From NCBI GenBank assembly GCA_041741415.1, contig JBGSKC010000085.1, positions 13,282 to 77,281 on the forward strand: a DNA stretch of 64,000 nt. Reading direction: 5' to 3'. This document shows, piece after piece, positions 62,764-64,000 of the stretch. Source of the DNA: JANQTF01 sp041741415 (GTDB lineage Bacteria; Bacteroidota; Bacteroidia; J057). The first letter of the stretch is position 1. Every line of letters starts with the position of its first letter. The translations under genes were made by a program, and so were the position numbers. The notes under the pieces are model-generated. The model did not search any database and was not told the DNA's origin. It saw nothing but the letters and a program-made list of their open reading frames with translations.

Positions 62764-63117
62764 TCACCTGTTTTTGCTGAGATAGTCGTTTATCTCAGTT
62801 ATTACCCTGTTGGCGTCTTCCTCAAAATTGGCAATGAAACCTTCAAAACGCTCTTTCTGGTCACCTGATTTGGCAAGAAGCTCGAACTCCTTGAGCATCT
62901 TTGAAGTAGAGTCCATCCCCATGACAGTAACTGAACCCTTGGCTTTGTGTGCCAGAAGCCCCAGGTCATAATAACGGCCTTCCCCGTAGAGCTTCTTCAT
63001 CTCTGTAACGAATTCCGGGATCTGACCGGTGAAGATACCGGCAATCTCTTCCATAGTGGCCTTGTCTCCGCCGGTAATATTCACCAGGTACTCCGGGTTG
63101 AATGTTGTATATTCCAT
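62764..63117 (-). CDS. Hpt (histidine phosphotransfer) domain protein
   Basis: The 117-residue helical protein has the phosphorylatable His in LLAHKAKGSVTVMGM near residue 57 and a helix pattern typical of Hpt domains of phosphorelays. It is not fused to a kinase or receiver. Together with the STAS gene it suggests a signalling pair. A receiver partner is not in the window. Confidence 0.78.
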   Translation of the reverse strand: MEYTTFNPEYLVNITGGDKATMEEIAGIFTGQIPEFVTEMKKLYGEGRYYDLGLLAHKAKGSVTVMGMDSTSKMLKEFELLAKSGDQKERFEGFIANFEEDANRVITEINDYLSKNR

Positions 63118-63236
63118 CTGCCAGGATTTGATTATGGGTACAAATATATAAACATTGAGCCCATCAGACTATGACTTATGTCTGAAAGGGTCAGTCAAAA
63201 ATGATTTATTGCAGGTTTTTATCAGCCGAAAAATCC

Positions 63237-63244
63237 TACTTTTG
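63237..63244 (+). promoter_or_regulatory. Candidate -7 element for gcvT
   Basis: TACTTTTG fits TAnnTTTG and ends 23 nt before the gcvT start. A -33 TTG at 19-21 bp is not seen. Confidence 0.35.
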
Positions 63245-63267
63245 CTCTGAATCCAAAACCTTTTAAG

Positions 63268-64000
63268 ATGAAAAATACTCCGTTTCTTAGGTACCATCAG
63301 GCTCTGGGGGCCAGAATTATTCCGTTTGCCGGCTATAACATGCCGGTTGAGTATACAGGAATAACCGAAGAGCACATCACGGTGCGTGAGAAAGTGGGGG
63401 TTTTTGATGTTTCACATATGGGTGAATTCTGGGTCAACGGTCCGCGTGCCCTCGATTTCCTTCAGTATATCACATCCAATGACGTTTCAGCGCTGACCGA
63501 CGGCAAGGTACAATATACATGCTTCCCGAATGGAAAAGGGGGCATTGTTGATGACCTCCTTGTTTACCGCCTGACAGCCGAAAAGTATCTCCTTGTTGTC
63601 AATGCGTCAAATATTGAAAAGGATTGGGAGTGGTGTGTTAAGCATGCTGGCCGGTTCGGTATTGAGACCGGGCCCGGCAAGGCAATGCATAATGCATCCG
63701 AATGGACCGCCCAGCTGGCAGTACAGGGCCCGCTGGCTCTTAAGGCCATGCAGAAGCTTACAGATGAACGTGTTACGGATATGGAATACTACACCTTCAA
63801 GGTACTGAAATTTGCAGGAATAGAAAACGTTATATTTTCCACAACAGGGTATACAGGCTCAGGAGGCTGCGAGATATATGTCAGAAACGAAGAGGCGGCA
63901 CATCTTTGGGAGGAGGTCTTCAGGGCAGGAGAAGAGTTTGGCATCAGGCCGGTAGGCCTTGGCGCAAGGGATACCCTGCGTCTTGAGATGGGATTCTGCC
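63268..64000 (+). CDS. gcvT: Glycine cleavage system T protein (3'-truncated by window end)
   Basis: An open frame of 244 codons runs to the window edge; the full protein is about 360 residues. It starts MKNTPFLRYHQALGARIIPFAGYNMPVEYTG, a GcvT N terminus. It continues with REKVGVFDVSHMGEF (family motif), TSNDVSALTDGKVQYT, and the later GYTGSGGCEIYV. It transfers the aminomethyl carbon from the H protein to tetrahydrofolate. The codon style is that of the last 3 kb. Confidence 0.93.
   Translation, partial: MKNTPFLRYHQALGARIIPFAGYNMPVEYTGITEEHITVREKVGVFDVSHMGEFWVNGPRALDFLQYITSNDVSALTDGKVQYTCFPNGKGGIVDDLLVYRLTAEKYLLVVNASNIEKDWEWCVKHAGRFGIETGPGKAMHNASEWTAQLAVQGPLALKAMQKLTDERVTDMEYYTFKVLKFAGIENVIFSTTGYTGSGGCEIYVRNEEAAHLWEEVFRAGEEFGIRPVGLGARDTLRLEMGFC

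Overview
The window reads as a chromosomal segment from a Bacteroidota member, most plausibly a Saprospiria-like or related environmental lineage. The evidence is several large secreted proteins ending in type IX secretion (T9SS) sorting domains with the PNP motif, a TonB-dependent receptor under a TPP riboswitch, Bacteroidota-style -7 elements (TAnnTTTG), and a folate/pterin pair. No rRNA, tRNA, insertion sequence or prophage was recognised.

Region 1 (1-9.85 kb) is a CRISPR locus. A very long array of 94 repeats (37 nt) and 93 spacers runs from 131 to 6945. It is followed by a ~280-bp leader and a leftward operon cas1 - VirE_N/primase-polymerase-like gene - cas2. Decayed repeats at the left end and the 8-nt tail ATTAAGAC on the minus strand both show that the array is read leftwards from the leader. 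Cas1 and Cas2 look intact and Cas2 carries an unusual N-terminal extension. No interference effector is in the window. This adaptation module with a primase-like partner is the most interesting system here. The spacers show groups hitting the same protospacer region, low-complexity Ala-repeat coding targets and several perfect hairpins.

Region 2 (9.85-25 kb) holds a direct-repeat-rich gap and then two glycan-type genes (a glycosyltransferase and a NeuD/PglD-like acyltransferase). It continues with a T9SS cargo protein, an SDR reductase facing away from fabD, two tandem secreted bleomycin-hydrolase-like cysteine peptidases, a DEDDh exonuclease, tatA, gatA, a LysM lytic transglycosylase, and the TPP-riboswitch TonB receptor.

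Region 3 (25-46.3 kb) holds a CrtISO-like oxidoreductase, a queD/PTPS-folE pair preceded by a strong hairpin, an AI-2E family permease, a GT39 glycosyltransferase, small envelope proteins, a secreted Hint-domain protein, an S8/S53-like peptidase and dprA. It also has a very large PQQ-dehydrogenase/diheme/lectin/T9SS fusion, thioredoxin-like and DUF2202 proteins, an alpha/beta-hydrolase lipoprotein and lgt.

Region 4 (46.3-60.8 kb) holds a small secreted protein, a Uma2 nuclease-like gene, hisF, a beta-helix lipoprotein, dapD, a degenerate receiver-like protein, a rhomboid protease, a 1,820-residue multidomain T9SS protein, another T9SS cargo protein and the 5' part of clpB.

Region 5 (about 60.8-64 kb) has clearly different codon habits (ATA for Ile, AGG/AGA for Arg, GAG for Glu). 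The switch happens inside clpB and continues through a STAS gene, an Hpt gene and a partial gcvT. It may mark a recombination point or, quite possibly, a chimeric assembly join, so linkage of the last 3 kb to the rest should be treated with caution.
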